DNA from: Rehmannia glutinosa
Lineage: Eukaryota > Streptophyta > Magnoliopsida > Lamiales > Orobanchaceae
Direction of reading: 5' to 3'
NCBI GenBank assembly: GCA_016081115.2
Contig: CM071935.1
Span: forward strand, 22,424,653 to 22,488,652
DNA: 64,000 bases
The notes beneath the pieces were generated by a model. The model was not told where the DNA came from. It was given only the letters and a program-made list of their open reading frames with translations, and ran no database searches. The position numbers and the translations under genes were made by a program. Shown one piece after another: positions 1 to 12,333 of the stretch (positions are counted from its first letter, which is position 1; each line of letters starts with the position of its first letter).

Positions 1-195
1 GCAGAAGATCGACTAATAGTTGCTTGTTTCTTTGCCTTCCAAGATATGAGTGAATCACCAAGATAAATAGCATATCCACTCATACTCCTCCTTGTTTCAA
101 CACATTTAGCTCAATCTACATCAGAAAAGCCTTTTAGACTTGGTTGAGAGGTAGTAGGATAGAATAGACCTTTTCTTGGGGAACTTTTGATATAT
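1..195 (-). pseudogene. Copia RNase H fragment
   Basis: The minus-strand translation holds the Copia RNase H signature: an SDVD-type aspartate motif, then TRRSMSGY and GDSLISWKAKKQ, and a final SRSSA just before the window edge. The catalytic glutamate region would lie outside the window. A stop codon follows the first aspartate motif, where the family usually has Trp, so this copy is dead. Confidence 0.8.
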
Positions 196-196
196 C

Positions 197-1092
197 TCAA
201 AATTTTGTGTGCAGCTGCAAGGTGACTGGTGGTAGGATGTGCCATTCAGGTATTGTAATTGTGAGATAAAGCAATCTTCCTATTAACCTTCTATATGTTG
301 AGGGATCTTCCAAAAGAGCAGCATCTTTGTTATGTAGATCAAGCTTAGAATCCATAGGAGTTGAGCTAGGCTTGCAAACAAGATATCTTGTTTCTGTCAA
401 TATATCTAAAGCATATTTCCTTTGGATGATCTTGCAACTTCTATTCCCAGAATATATTTGAGAGTACCAAGGTCCTTAATGGTGAACTTGGAGTGTAGGT
501 GTTCTTTAATATCTTGTATCTCTTCAATGTTATTCCCATCTAAAATCACATCATCTACATACACACACACATAAAATAGTAATTGAGTTAGATTTAGATT
601 TTACAAATAAAGAATAGTCAGATTTAGACTGAATAAAACCATAGGATAAAAGGCATGATTGGAGTTTCTAAAACCATTGTCTGCTGGCCTGCTTTAAACC
701 ATATAAGCTTTTGTTTAGCTTACAAACTCTATTATCTGTAGAATTACAATATCCAGGAGGAGACTTCATGTATACTTCTTCATATAAATCACCATGTAGA
801 AAGCATTGTTTACATCCAATTGATGTAAAAACCAACCATTGATTGCAGCCATTGCTAACACTAATCGAACTATAGTGATTTTAGTGACAGGTGAAAAAGT
901 TTCAAAATAGTCTAAACCTTCTTCTTGTATATAGCCTTTGGATACAAGCCTTGCTTTGTACCTTTCCAAGGATCCATCTGATTTATACTTAACCTTGTAA
1001 ACCCACTTGCACCCGATGCAATGTTTGTGTGGAGGAAGCCCATTCAATGTCCATATATTATTTTTCTCAAGAGCTTGAGTCTCTACCAACAT
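197..1092 (-). pseudogene. Copia reverse transcriptase (degraded)
   Basis: The upstream part (766-1092) keeps the finger and palm motifs: CKWVYKVKYKSDGS, YKARLVSKGY, DYFETFSPV and LHQLDVNNAF, the last holding the first catalytic aspartate. The YVDD box is encoded near 541-566. The thumb and connection part, including STPMD and YRRLIGRLLYLT, is at 197-400. Stops and frameshifts separate the parts, notably between about 570 and 766. It is an inactive polymerase remnant lying between integrase (right) and RNase H (left) on the same strand. Confidence 0.85.
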
Positions 1093-1141
1093 AGCATCCC
1101 TTCACTCTTTGATTTTGTTTGCTTGAGCAAATGTTTTAGGT

Positions 1142-2246
1142 TTAGAAATCTGAGAAATATTGTTGTAAATGATTTATGGCTGCTTGATAGCCTATTTGTG
1201 GATATAAATTTTGAAATGGGATAATGACAAACTGTAGCTGAAGAATTTTTAGTAAGAGATTGAGGAAGACCACAATCATAAACTTGCAAATAATGAGGAA
1301 TATCACTGTTTCTAACAGATCTTCTAGGATTAGTACATGTAGTACTAATAGACTGCTCAGGAGCATTAGTCTGTGCATTATTGAAAACCTGAGCATGAGC
1401 ATCATCAGATTGTGTGTGTTCATTAGCAACATTGGTTGTGTTTGTTCATTAGCAGCAGCATGCTGTGTGTGTTCATTTATTGATGAATCATGATACACAA
1501 AATTTGAGCTAGTATCTCTGAAGAAAGGAGTAAAATTAGAAGGATCAACAAGATTTGAATTAAAAGGGAACACATGTTCACATAATTCCACATTTCTGGA
1601 AATGAAAGTTTGTTGTCTTTGCAAATCATACAACTTATAACCTTTGTATCCAACAGCATATCCCAAGAAAACACACTCGGATGCTCTAGGTTGGAATTTG
1701 GTTATGTGTCTGCTGAGAGTTGAGGCATATGCAAGACAACCAAATATCCTCAGGTGATCATAATAAGGTCTTTTTCCAAAACGTTTCTCAAATGGAGACA
1801 TATTATTCAATATAGGAGTAGGTATTCTATTAATAATATGAGCAACAGTTAAAATACAATCATCCCAAAAAGATAAAGGAACTTTAGAATGAAACATTAA
1901 AGTTCTAGCAACTTGCAACATATATTGATGTTTGCGTTCTACCAATCCATTTTGTTGTGGGGTTTCCACACAACTAGTTTGATGAATAATACCTTTGGAA
2001 CTGTAACAAATAGGCAATGAAAATTCAGCTCCATTATCAGACCTGAAAATTTTGATCTTTGTTTCAAACTGAGTGAGAACCATATTGTAAAAAGACTCTA
2101 AACAAGAATATGTATCAGATTTTTGTTTTAACAAGTATATCCAAGTACATCTTGAATAATCATCAACCAAGGTAAGAAAATATCTAAAACCATTATGAGA
2201 TGTAGTTGAAAAAGTACCCCAAATATCATAATGAACTATATCAAAT
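1142..2246 (-). pseudogene. Copia integrase (degraded, N-terminus missing)
   Basis: The minus strand reads into the integrase core from the right edge at about 2244. A VHYDIWG motif carries the first catalytic aspartate, VDDYSRCTW follows, then FRSDNGAEF with the second aspartate, and NGLVERKHQ with the catalytic glutamate. After about 200 residues come the usual C-terminal motifs FGCLAY and CVFLGY. The tail then drifts into a low-complexity region with repeated EHTQ-like units near 1400-1490 and a frame change. The HHCC zinc part, protease and gag that should precede the core are absent because the Gypsy element begins at about 2247. Confidence 0.85.
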
Positions 2247-2890
2247 TGGCTATATGTCCCAAGAACGCGACTTCACTAAGCCAAAATTCGCACTTGCTGA
2301 ATTTGGCATACAGCTTATGTTCTCGTAGTGTCTCTAAAACGATTTTCAGATGACGTTCATGCTCTTCTCTAGACTTAGAGTATACGAGTATGTCATCAAT
2401 GAATATCACTACGAATTGATCCAAATAAGGTTGGAAGACTCGATGCATCGGTCCATAAATGCTTTGGTGCATTAAATCGGACCAAAAGGCATTACTACAA
2501 ACTCGTAGTATCCATATCGGGTTTCAAATGCAATTTTGGAAATGTCTCCTTCGCGGATCTTCAGTTGATAATATCCTTGTTGTAAGTCAAACTTTGAGTA
2601 CACCGTCGCTCCTTGAAGTTGATCAAATAGTTCGTCTATCCTCGGGAGGGGATATTTGTTCTTGTGGTCACACTATTAAGACCACGATAATCTATACACA
2701 GTCTTAATGTGTCATCCTTCTTTTTGACGAACAGCACAGGTGCTCCCCACGGAGACGTACTCGGTCGGATAAATCCCACATCCATCGGTTTACAGAATTG
2801 CGTTTTCAACTCTTGTAACTCAAGAGGAGCCATTCTATACGGTGTTCGCAATGGGGGGGCGGTCCCGGCAACACCTCGATGGTGAACTCG
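2247..2890 (-). pseudogene. Gypsy reverse transcriptase, N-terminal half
   Basis: Two conserved blocks are visible: RTPYRMAPLELQELK through SPWGAPVLFVKKKD and CIDYRGLN (2690-2851), and the catalytic VVIFIDDILVYSK block (about 2378-2410) followed by KCEFW and the start of FLGH. The stretch between them is out of frame. It stops just after FLGH, where Copia sequence begins. The break removes the thumb, RNase H and integrase. Confidence 0.9.
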
Positions 2891-2951
2891 ACTTCCCTAT
2901 CTGGAGGAATAGTGGTGAGTTCTTGTGGAAATACATCTGTATATTCTGATA

Positions 2952-3480
2952 CTATAGGTACTTGGTTGATTTGTGCCTCAACTTGGGTTTGTTAATTACA
3001 AATGCCAAGTACCCTCGAGCCCCTCTAGTGATTGCCTTCCTCGCTTTCATTGCTGAAATGATTGGGGTAATCTTAACTCGTGCCCTTCCCGAAATTTCCA
3101 CTTCAGGTTTTTCGGGTTCACATAGCTTAATGGGCTTGTTATGGCAGTCCATTCGTGCATGGTGTGCAGACAACCAGTTCATTCCCAATATCATGTCGTA
3201 TTCGGATATAGGTAATAGGATTAAATCGGCAGGAAAGTTTATCTCAGCAATCTTAACTTCGCATGCATTATAGATAATATCTGTTATCTGACTTGCCCCC
3301 ATAGGAGTTGACACTTCTAGACATATAGGCATATGTTCTATGCATGCATGCAATTTGTGTACAAAATGCGGTGCAACAAATGAATGCGTTGATCCAGGGT
3401 CGAACAATATTTTAGCGTAGTGGTTAGATACTAGTAGTGTACCTTCCACCACATTTGTTGCCTCCGGAGCCTCCTGTCCG
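2952..3480 (-). pseudogene. Gypsy aspartic protease region
   Basis: The reading frame carries GTLLVSNHYAKILFDPGSTH, where DPGS stands in place of the usual DSGA/DSGS catalytic aspartate box, followed by SFVAPHF and a YDMILGMNWL block typical of plant Gypsy proteases. It lies between the zinc knuckle (right) and reverse transcriptase (left) in the expected order. The frame is open for about 150 codons here and then breaks before RT. Confidence 0.85.
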
Positions 3481-4476
3481 GCTAGTGCAAAAGCTCGAGC
3501 GGGCATCCTTGCCCGATTACCCTGGCCATTTCTCGCCTGCAAGGCGTCTGTTTGGTTCGATCATCGTACCGGGCAATCTTGCGGTATGCATCGACATTAC
3601 CATAGCGCAAACACCTTCCTTGTTTACGCCAACAGTCGTTGGCAGTATGTCCCGGTTTCTGGCAATATGCACACACTTGACCCGGCTTTCCTTGTACTGG
3701 TCTCTTTCCCTTATCTGTTTTGTTAACTGGTCCCTCCTGAAACTTAGCAGGCGGTTTAGATGGCTGTCCGTGCCCTCTTAAGATCGTTTTTCTGGCCTCT
3801 TAAGATCGTCTAATACGGTGGCCTACTCCCGACTGAATGCGGAGTCCGCTTTTCAATACGAGTAGGTTCGATCGGGCCCCACTCAATGCGGAGAGTTTCG
3901 AAGTTTTTTCAATCCTCGAGTGAACTTGTAAAGTTGTCGATTGGTGAGCATCAACAATCGGTGAAATTCGGACTCGCATCGAGCTACTGATCAAATTCCT
4001 TGCCTCAACTGTGGAATTCATCTCGGCGCGCTTCTTTCACAACCTGTGGAATATCCTGTTCATTGAACTCAGCCAAGAAATTTCCCCATGTTCTGACTTT
4101 CTGCTCGTCTGAGTATTGGAGAGCATTGAAGATATTCTCCAACTTCTCTACCCATTCTTCGCTCGTCCGAGTATTGAGAGCATTGAAGATATTCTATCCC
4201 AAATCGTCCCGGCTCTCCCAAGAAGGTGGTGGGTCGAACCGCAAATTGCTCCAACGTGCGATCGTTCGCTCTCTGGCGGGTTCGGGAGCACGGGGTTGAG
4301 GCTCGCTGTTGCCTCATGAAAACTAGTATTTGTTGTAAGGCTTGTGCGGTCAAATTGTCTCCTGCAGCAGGTGGAGGAGGCAGTGGTAATTCAGGGGAGG
4401 GTACCCGGTCCCTGGGTATGTCGTCATCCCCTCGTGGAACACGTGTTAGTTGTGATTCACGAGTAAATGAATACAA
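3481..4476 (-). pseudogene. Gypsy gag with CCHC zinc knuckle (degraded)
   Basis: The minus strand starts with a proline-rich N-terminus containing LPLPPPPAAGDN and the FLGEPGRF-like segment typical of retrotransposon gag. The zinc knuckle CAYCQKPGHTANDC is near 3640-3676. The middle of the capsid is out of frame and largely missing: it is far shorter than a usual gag of 350-450 residues. A 58-bp tandem duplication at 4103-4199 adds to the damage. Confidence 0.75.
4103..4199. repeat. Tandem duplication in Gypsy gag (58-bp unit)
   Basis: The phrase beginning GCTCGTCTGAGTATTG and ending GAAGATATTCT occurs at 4103 and again at 4161 with few changes. The second unit is partial. It shifts the gag frame and looks like a local duplication after the element inserted. 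Confidence 0.75.
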
Positions 4477-4794
4477 TAATTATTCGCGTAAAGCAAGTTA
4501 TAACGTAGGGAAAGTAACAACAAAACTAAGGCGGATCAGTCAAAGGTAGAGGAAAGATAAGAAGAGAATAAGGAAAGAATGAATAAAGAAAGTCAGTCAA
4601 GAATCAACTAAGTCAAGACAAGTATGACTATGGAACCTCAAATATGTGTTCTAACTTAGTTCAAACATCAATAAGACGGTTCTATGCCAATTTGAAATCG
4701 ATTTCACACTTAATTGGTCAAGTCGCAGATTACCCAAAACACGATCGAGGGTCCTATCTCGGGTCGCTCGGTGTAAGTTTCCATCTTACTAGCC

Positions 4795-4807
4795 GAGCTC
4801 GATACCA
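4795..4807 (-). other. Probable primer binding site of the Gypsy element
   Basis: Immediately inside the LTR end the minus strand reads TGGTATCGAGCTC, close to the initiator-methionine tRNA primer site TGGTATCAGAGC with small changes. Its place, a few bases after the LTR terminus at 4815, fits a primer binding site. Confidence 0.6.
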
Positions 4808-4814
4808 CTCTAAT

Positions 4815-7800
4815 CGTCACGCCCAAACGGAACGCGACGATGATCCACAACTTAAATACAATAACCAAACAAAGTCGCACAAATATCAACGAGAACCCAA
4901 TGAAACAGAGTATAAATAGCAATGAAATAAATAACAAGTACAAATACAACTTACAGTCCACAATCCATAATCCAAATTACATACCCGAAAAATCAACCAA
5001 ATACAACAACTTAAAGTCAAAGGGTCCTACGCCCTTCAGTTACAAACCGGAATGGAAAGAAATACAAGAGTCCAACAACAACACAAGAAAAGAGTCCAAT
5101 CAACAACAAAAAGAAGTAGTAAATCCAACAAGCGGAGTACAAGGTCTCAATCCAGGGCCGGTTTAGCACCTTCAACGAAATCCTCATCTAAGGTTAGAAA
5201 ATAGGTGGGGATGAGACAAATCTCATGGATGGGGTGGGGTGATCGTGCAAGTGTGGCGCAATATAGTTAATGTGAGAAAACAGTTCTATGAAAACGCGTG
5301 AGTATGATGCATGAATTCACACACAGTTCGCAAGCGTCGTGATAAATATATTTAAATAATAAACTTATACAGTTCGAGAAAACAGTTCATGGTCACACAA
5401 GCACTATGTGTATCAGTCAAGACAGGTAGGATTGCGTACGGAAATGTAACGCCAATCCCATGCAAGGCAATTAATGGTTGCGTGACGGATTTGTAGCGCC
5501 AACCAATGCAAAACAAGTAGCGATTAGCATGCACGGATTGTAGCGCCAACCAAACGGGTCCAATAACTCCGGAATCGTGTGGATCAGACAGCGATTCCTT
5601 CGTTCTTCCTTGTAACTCCCCAGACAGGATGGTCCAAGACCGTCACCTTATCGCTCCATAGGCAAAGACAAAATCCACAGTGGAGCTTGCAAGGCTCGGA
5701 TCTGTCATAATCATGATTATACCTCAAGTACTACGACCCGCTTCCTTGGACACTCCGTCCCTCGCCATGGGATTAGGGACGATGGGGTAGGAAGAGTGGA
5801 ATAGCAGCCGAGCCAGCCGCCTGCCCATCCCCGATGTATCCATTCCGATTCGTGAGCTCGACACACCAAGTTGACTCAGGCAGGAAAGTAATTACAAGTA
5901 CAAGCAGTCAACCAGGCAGTCGAGTATTATTGATTCAGGGAAGTAGTTCAGGAAAATTTTTGAAAGGCGCGAGTGGCAATTATGGCGTTGGTGGAGTATT
6001 TGGATGAAGATGATCATCGGAAGGATAAGCAATCTTCGATATCTTGAAAGATTAGGTGGAACATAAGTCTCGTTATAGATTCAAATTCGCAAGGCGAGGA
6101 AGTCGCTCCGCGATCGGGTATTAATCGGTCAAATTGATCCGATAAGTCAAGGGTTTTTGGGAAAGTAAAATACTTTAATTAAATCTCCAAGTCAGAGAGT
6201 CCAGGGCTATTTTAGTAAAATAGAAAATAATTTGAGTTAGGTCCTTTATAAAAGAAAAATTGTAATTTATCCCCATTTTGTAAAAACCAACACTTTTGGG
6301 GTTAAAAATTGAATAAATAAATATCCCGACCTTGAAACATTATGAGGTCAGTTCCTAAATTCTCTAAATTGTTCAGAGATTCAGGTTTTTAAAGTTTTGA
6401 GGTCGAGTGTTTTATAAAATTCTCACATTGGCCCCAAATTTGTAAAAATTGCCAATTCGGACCTTAAGTTTAAAATAATCGGAACTCACAAACCGGAAGG
6501 GCTTTTAATGTGATTCCAGTTGAAAATTGTCACTAAAGTTAGTGGGATATTGGGACAAAAGCAGTTTTTAAAAGAAATAAGTGTAGGTCCTTTAACTTTT
6601 GAAAATATCATTTTTGTCCCATTTTGAAATAATTGCCTTTAAGGCTTTTAGGGGTCCAATTGTTATGAAATTTGAACCTTGGTCCAAAATAAAATTAAGT
6701 TATAGTTAAGTTAGTATTTCCAGGTGCATGGGCTGCATAAGTCCTGGAAATTTTATTTGGGTCCTCAAGTTTAGTATTTTACACTTTAGTCCCTCAATTT
6801 TAGAAAATTACTTTCCAAGCCCTAAACACTTGAATTTTTTGAATACATTTAAAATATGTCATTTCCAGTACCTTAAGAGTAAAAATTTCAAATTTTAAAA
6901 TTAAGGTCTGGTACAGTTTCAAAATTTGCAAAGTAGCCTTTAAACTTTCAAAATTTTACAATCTAGTCCTTGGGCTTTTAAAGGTTGATTTTATTTATCT
7001 TAAAACTCTTAAAACTTTATTAAAATGTCCAAAAGTTATTTTTGAACCTGAGTACAGTCCCAAAATTCGAAATTTGCAGAGGGGTCCTTTAACTTTTATT
7101 TTCTTGCAATTTAGTCCACCAACTTTCCATTTTTACATTTTTAAGTCCAAAATTGAAATTTAATCAATTATGCTCGACTTTTCCAGGTTATAAGTCATCC
7201 AAAACATATATTTTAAAGATCATACACATGCATGTCCAATACATACAAGAATTCATCAATTAAAATATTAAATTGCACATGCATGCACCTAAAATTCAAT
7301 AAATAGTAATTTTGAGCAACTCTTGAGAATTTTCATGACTTGATACATAAAATTGACATGCAATACATAGATTATATATATCTCAAGGCTCATGATCAAA
7401 TTTTCTACATGCATTTTAATAAAACACCTAATAGTTGGAAAATATTTTTCCACCCACCTTAAAATTGGAAATTGTGAAATAAAAGGATAAATTTCACAAT
7501 TTTTGGATGAGGCTTCTTAGGTCAGCCCCTAAGTCAAGAAATATCAAAAATTTGAAGTTAGAAAAATGAGAGAAAAATTAAGAAGAAAAAGAAGGAGATA
7601 AGAAAATGAGATGGACTACACTTTACCTTGTGTAGTAGGTGATTGGAGACTGGTTGAAGCTTTAAAATTGGGAATTTTGGTTCAACTCCAAAATCACCTA
7701 AGGTCAGCCCCTATTTCTCAAAAATGAAAAAGGGGTGTCAAAATTTGAAAAAAATAAAAAGAAGAAAAATACACTAGAGTCCATTATCTTACCTTATAGT

Positions 7801-8918
7801 CTAAATCTTCAAAATTTCCTTCAAGTCTTGAAATCTTCTTCAAGGTGATGTCAAGCTCTAGTCTTCAAAGTCTTCTAAATGTACCTCCAAAATTAAAATT
7901 CAAAGCTTAAGTTAAGAAGGTGAAAGAGATGAACTAGGTGATATCAAAAATGGATTGAAGATGAAATTTCTTACCTTGTAGTATAGGTTTGGTTCGAATT
8001 TTTTTGTAAGTGATAGGAGAAGAATTCTTGAAAATTTGTTAAGTGTTTAAGAAAGAAGAAGAAGAAGAAGAAGAAAAGAGAAGGATGGGTAGAGAGAGGT
8101 AGTAGAAATTTTAGAGAGAAGGAGAGAACTTGAAAGACATTTGTGTTTGAGAAATTGAATCAATTTCTTGCAAGATTAGCCATATGGCCGTGTGCTACAC
8201 AAGAGAGCAAGAGGGGATTTTTTTTTTATTTTTCAAGTCTTGAACTTGGTCTCTTGCATGGAGACAACTTGGTAGTCAAATGTATGGGTCAAAATGAAGA
8301 ATGGAATATTGATAGGAATAAGGAGAATGTTGGGAGGAATAAAATATGTTGGGGAATTGAATGATATAAAATTGTAGTATAAGATGATGTGTATAATGTT
8401 GGAATTAATGGTGTAATTATACACAAGATGACTAATATAAGGTGTAAGTGTACAAGAGTTGGATGATATTTCTACTCCAAAAAATCCCATGTTGGTCGTC
8501 CACTATAAGGTATTATGGTAATTCCATATTTTTTTTTGTCCCAAATTTGATGATAATAGATGAAATATATCAATCTCCAAAATAATTAGTGATTTCCTTG
8601 ATCACTTGTAAGTCTCATGATTACTTATACTAAATCAAAATCTTAATTCTATAAGGTAAAAGTCTCTAAAATAAATAGTCTCTTAAAATTCTAAGGTGGC
8701 TAATAAATACAAAAATAGTAATAATGATCAATCAAGTGATCATAAATGCAAAATAGAATTAATGAAGATCATGATCACAAGTAATTAAATAAAATCAAAT
8801 AAAGTACAAAATATATATATATTAATAATTACCCGTCAAAGTGACGCGGTAAAATAGTCGATCAAATACATAGACGATAAAAGATCAATTATAAGCTCGG
8901 AAAAATCGGGGCTTCACA
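4815..8918 (-). repeat. Long terminal repeat, Gypsy family A (about 4.1 kb)
   Basis: On the minus strand it starts TGTGAAGCCCC and ends in GGGCGTGAC, with the last A changed to G. The same beginning, end and interior occur in plus orientation at 38278-42347. Shared interior marks include the palindrome ATAATCATGATTAT, a block of about 50-bp repeats with GCGTTAC and CGTACGCAA, a pyrimidine/purine-rich stretch around 8050-8100, and many short AT-rich segments with GGTCC or GGACC. No host gene is seen in it. Confidence 0.9.
5707..5720. promoter_or_regulatory. Conserved 14-nt palindrome ATAATCATGATTAT in LTR A
   Basis: It is a perfect dyad inside the LTR. The same 14 bases occur at matching places in the other family A LTR and in the family B LTR. 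Its role is unknown; conservation across two diverged LTR families is what marks it. Confidence 0.5.
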
Positions 8919-8951
8919 AATTATATGCTCGGAAAATATCGGGGCTTCACA
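8919..8951 (-). repeat. Partial second copy of the LTR A terminus
   Basis: Directly outside the LTR end, the terminal bases (GCTCGGAAAA through GGGGCTTCACA, plus-strand wording) appear again with small changes. It could be the remnant of a second element or a slippage product. Confidence 0.65.
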
Positions 8952-9312
8952 ACTTGTAACTGTAGAATAACTGGAGAATTTGATGAAGATGAAAAATCGA
9001 ATACTTGCATTAAAATGACATATTTTGGTGTTTATATACAATCAGGATTGAAGCTTTAAATGATCTCAACCTTTTATCTATAGGTTGTGATCAAAGGTGT
9101 AAAATACAACTAACTTAACTGAAATAAATAACTAACAGATTCTTTGGCTTCTAAGTTAGAGCTTGATCCTTGACAAGGGCAACCACCCAATACAATTCCA
9201 AAATGTAATAACTATGTAACCAAGTCACCAAAAGAAGGTTCACATTTTCAAACCACAGATAGGTAACACGCATCTACCGATATCTGCTTAAATTTATATA
9301 CTACTTACTAAT
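8952..9312. other. Intergenic stretch, no gene seen
   Basis: AT-rich DNA between the Gypsy LTR and the LRR pseudogene. It ends in ATGTGCAG, which could be the splice acceptor of the pseudogene exon that follows. I see no coding signal or transposon end in it. Confidence 0.5.
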
Positions 9313-9604
9313 GTGCAGGTTGTGCAGTGCCTGGATCTAAGCTCCAATTCATTTGATGGGAAATTTTCTTGCTTTCTCCAGAACATGGCTTCACTAAGAT
9401 TCCTAGATCAGTATAACTTTTTTTACCCATTTTTTAGATTGAAGAATCTAGTACATCTCAACCTTGGTTTCAACCCCCTTCACCACAAGACAAATTGGAT
9501 CTCTGAATTTCTTGGGATAAATGTCACGCGAAATCATTGAATCTAAGGTAAAATCAAACATTTTACCAGGGAAATCTCAAGGGCCTTTAAAAACCTCTGA
9601 TGAT

Positions 9605-12327
9605 TGTGGGGCCCCGAATTTTTGATTAATCAAATTGTAATGATTCGGATAATGTATCATGTAACTAAGTTTCACATTTTGATACTAATAAAAATATAGT
9701 CTTAATTTATAATTCTTGGTATCTAGATATTAATGTTATTGTATTTTCCTAACTTACTAATTGCTAATTCTTACTATCCTTAAGTGTTATATCACTAACT
9801 TAGCTTATGTAATATTTTTACTTAGATTATATCATTTGACTGATTAAACCAAACTATAGGATATGGTGACTTATCACTAGAAAAAGAATATGGTAATTGA
9901 CTTATATAGGGGAATTGGACTATAAGATATTGATATGAGGTATCCACTATGTGATATGAGGGTTGGAATTTCACTATATAAAAAAAATAAATATGGATGG
10001 ATGGATGAATGAAGTGGACGACCACTTAGGGGAGGGGAGTAACAATTTTGTCTTCTTCCTTTTGTCCTCTTCCTAGCATGCTAAGCCCTCCCAAACCCAA
10101 GACAACCTTTCATTGATCAAGGCAAGCATGCCATGCCAATTTCAAAAAAAAAAAAAAATGAATGCCTAGCCTAACATAGGGGAGGGCATTAAGCAAATGA
10201 GGGAGGAAGACTCTCTCATTTCATTCCTTCACTCTACACACACTTAGAAGTCTTCCAAAACACAACCAACATCACCTCCCAACACTTAACATTTAAAAAA
10301 AAATAAAAAAAGAACTTCTTCTCCCAACACTTAACATTTCAGAAAATTTGGAAGAAAAGCACTAGAGGGGGGACCAAAAGTTGAGGAGCAAAAGCTTCAA
10401 GGTTAAGGTTTAAGGAGCTTTGAAGAAAACAAGAAAGTTAAGGTAAATTTTACAACCACCTTCCTTACTTCTTTCTTTCTTTCATTTTCTCTAATTTTTC
10501 CCATCATTTTGACACCCTAAACCGCCACATAGGGGATGTTCTAAGAATCTCGAGGGGACCTAGAGGAAGACTTACAAAAGCTAGAAGCAACCTTTACCAA
10601 ACACAAAGAAGAGGTGGATTAAACTTTTCAAGAAAACTCATAATTTTTGCATGAAATAACATGAGTATATGTGTTTGTATTTTTCTAGAAAATTTTAGTT
10701 TTTATTTATTTCTGGAAAATTTCAAAAAAAAAATATGTATGTCTTTGGAATTATGATAAAAGTGCTTTTTTTGTTATAAAATTACTTTTATATGCATATT
10801 TATTTCTTATATATATATATATATCTTCAAGATGACTGAAATATGAAAAGATGTATTTCAATATATTGTGTTAATATTTTGGATTTATGGATTTGTGAAC
10901 AAAATCGGGTTTTAGGCCACATTTGCAAATAAGGAAAAATATAGGGCCAAAAATAAAAATAAAACGAAAACTGTGGAACCACGGTAAAAATTTCAAAATT
11001 TTGGACTGAAATTACTGTAATATTAATGAAAATAATAATTGGGACCCTTTGGGTCAAACACATGCGAAAAAACAAAATTTTAGACACTAAATGTAATTTT
11101 CCAAACCTTAAGGGGCTAAACTGTAAAATTTCGAAAGTTTGGACAGCTACTGCCCCAAAAATTATATGAAATTATTTTAACCAATATTCTAGATCTTTAG
11201 TCCAAATTTCACGAAAAACGGGCTTGAAACGAGCCCTTAAGGTAAAATTGTCTTTGGGGCTAAAATAGAATTTTTCAGAAAATCGGTACTAAATATGAAA
11301 ATTTTCGAAACTATTTTTAACCCACATACTTACTGCCCCAAAGAAATTATTAGACTTAGAATCTTGTTAAAACCTTTTCCGATTTAAGAGATATCCATTT
11401 TTAAAAGTATCGGGTCAAAATAATAAATTGGGAAAATATTTGGGACTGACCTGCAATTTTCAAAAATCTGACCCCGAGACCCAGAAAATATGATTTCTTA
11501 GAAATTTTAGAAAAATTAGAGCCTGACCTTGCCCTTTTCCGATTCCGGGATTACAACTTATGGAATTTTTAAAACCCAGCATAAATTTTCCTCTTTAATT
11601 AAAATCTTTTATTTTAAAATAAAATTTACCAAGGTCATAAGAAATTAATTTATTTTCTAAATTCAGTTTATGCATAAAATATTAAAATATTTTAATTAAT
11701 TAAAAATTTCATTTTTAAAATTATTATCCGAATTTATTCGGGATTTTTATACCGACTATTTGTACCGATAATAAGGCGACTTCCTCGCCCGCATAAGCCG
11801 AACCTTATTAAGAACTTCAACATAGTATATTGAATCAATGAATAGAACCGGCTAGATTACTACTCCGGTATCTATGCCGTGTCAATGACTGACTGACTGA
11901 ATATCGGACGCGGCGAGTCTATGAACACCCCGGTCCTACTAACTGACTGGCTGGGTTGGCATCACACTTTCATATGCAACCAACTGATATGAATTGATGG
12001 ATTTGTGGAATGGATAAGTTTCGTATGGAATGGGTAGCTTGGCTACAGTCTCATGCCGGCCTCCATCGTCCAACTCTCAACCTCGAGCCGGATAGGAGAG
12101 TCTGGCAAGCGATTGGGTCGTAGGATTCTAGGTATAATCATGATTATGACGTTCTCCGAGCTTAGCTGGCTCCACTGTTGAGACGTCGTGCCAACTGGGA
12201 TAACGGCTTCAGCCCTATCGATAGGAGGGATAAGGTGTACTGTGTAGGGAGATAATGTTTGATCAACACTTCTATGACGTATAAGGTGGTCGGATTGGCG
12301 TCACACTTTCGTGCGCAATAAAACATA
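9605..12327 (+). repeat. LTR fragment, Gypsy family B, inserted in the LRR pseudogene
   Basis: It starts TGTGGGGCCCCG. The same start and interior occur on the minus strand at 54933-49196. Toward its right side it shares the ATAATCATGATTAT palindrome and a GGATTGGCGTCACACTTTCG-like block with family A. The LTR terminus CA is missing: it stops at about 12327 and runs into a fold-back of its own sequence. AAACCTCT occurs on both outer sides (9591-9598 and 12479-12486), which marks the limits of the whole insertion. Confidence 0.8.
12134..12147. promoter_or_regulatory. Conserved 14-nt palindrome ATAATCATGATTAT in LTR B
   Basis: The sequence and neighbouring context (GGT before, GAC after, then CCGAG nearby) match those in LTR A at 41447-41460. 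Function unknown. Confidence 0.5.
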
Positions 12328-12333
12328 ATTTAT

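Larger units (their letters stand above)
1..2246 (-). mobile_element. Ty1/Copia retrotransposon internal fragment (Ale-like), truncated at both ends
   Basis: Reading the minus strand from right to left, integrase, reverse transcriptase and RNase H follow in the Copia order, all broken by frameshifts and stops. No LTR, primer site or gag is present. The left side leaves the window inside RNase H. The right side stops at about 2246, in the first part of the integrase, where the sequence changes directly into a Gypsy reverse transcriptase. The RT signature wording is closest to the Ale-type lineage as I remember it, so the lineage is tentative. The direct Copia-to-Gypsy joint has no LTR end, so it came from deletion or recombination and not from a clean insertion. 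Confidence 0.85.
2247..8918 (-). mobile_element. Ty3/Gypsy retrotransposon, 5' LTR plus gag and partial pol (Tekay-like)
   Basis: On the minus strand the order is LTR (8918 to 4815), primer binding site, gag, protease and the first half of reverse transcriptase, ending at 2247 against the Copia fragment. Integrase, RNase H and the 3' LTR are missing or lie outside the window. The LTR of about 4.1 kb and the protease and RT wording suggest a chromovirus of the Tekay/Del type; the lineage is an inference. A second LTR of the same family stands alone at 38278-42347 in the opposite orientation. Confidence 0.85.

Noticed and set aside
4644..5166. Overlapping open frames at the edge of the Gypsy LTR
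   Set aside because: They cross the LTR end and primer site and resemble no protein; the sequence is LTR.
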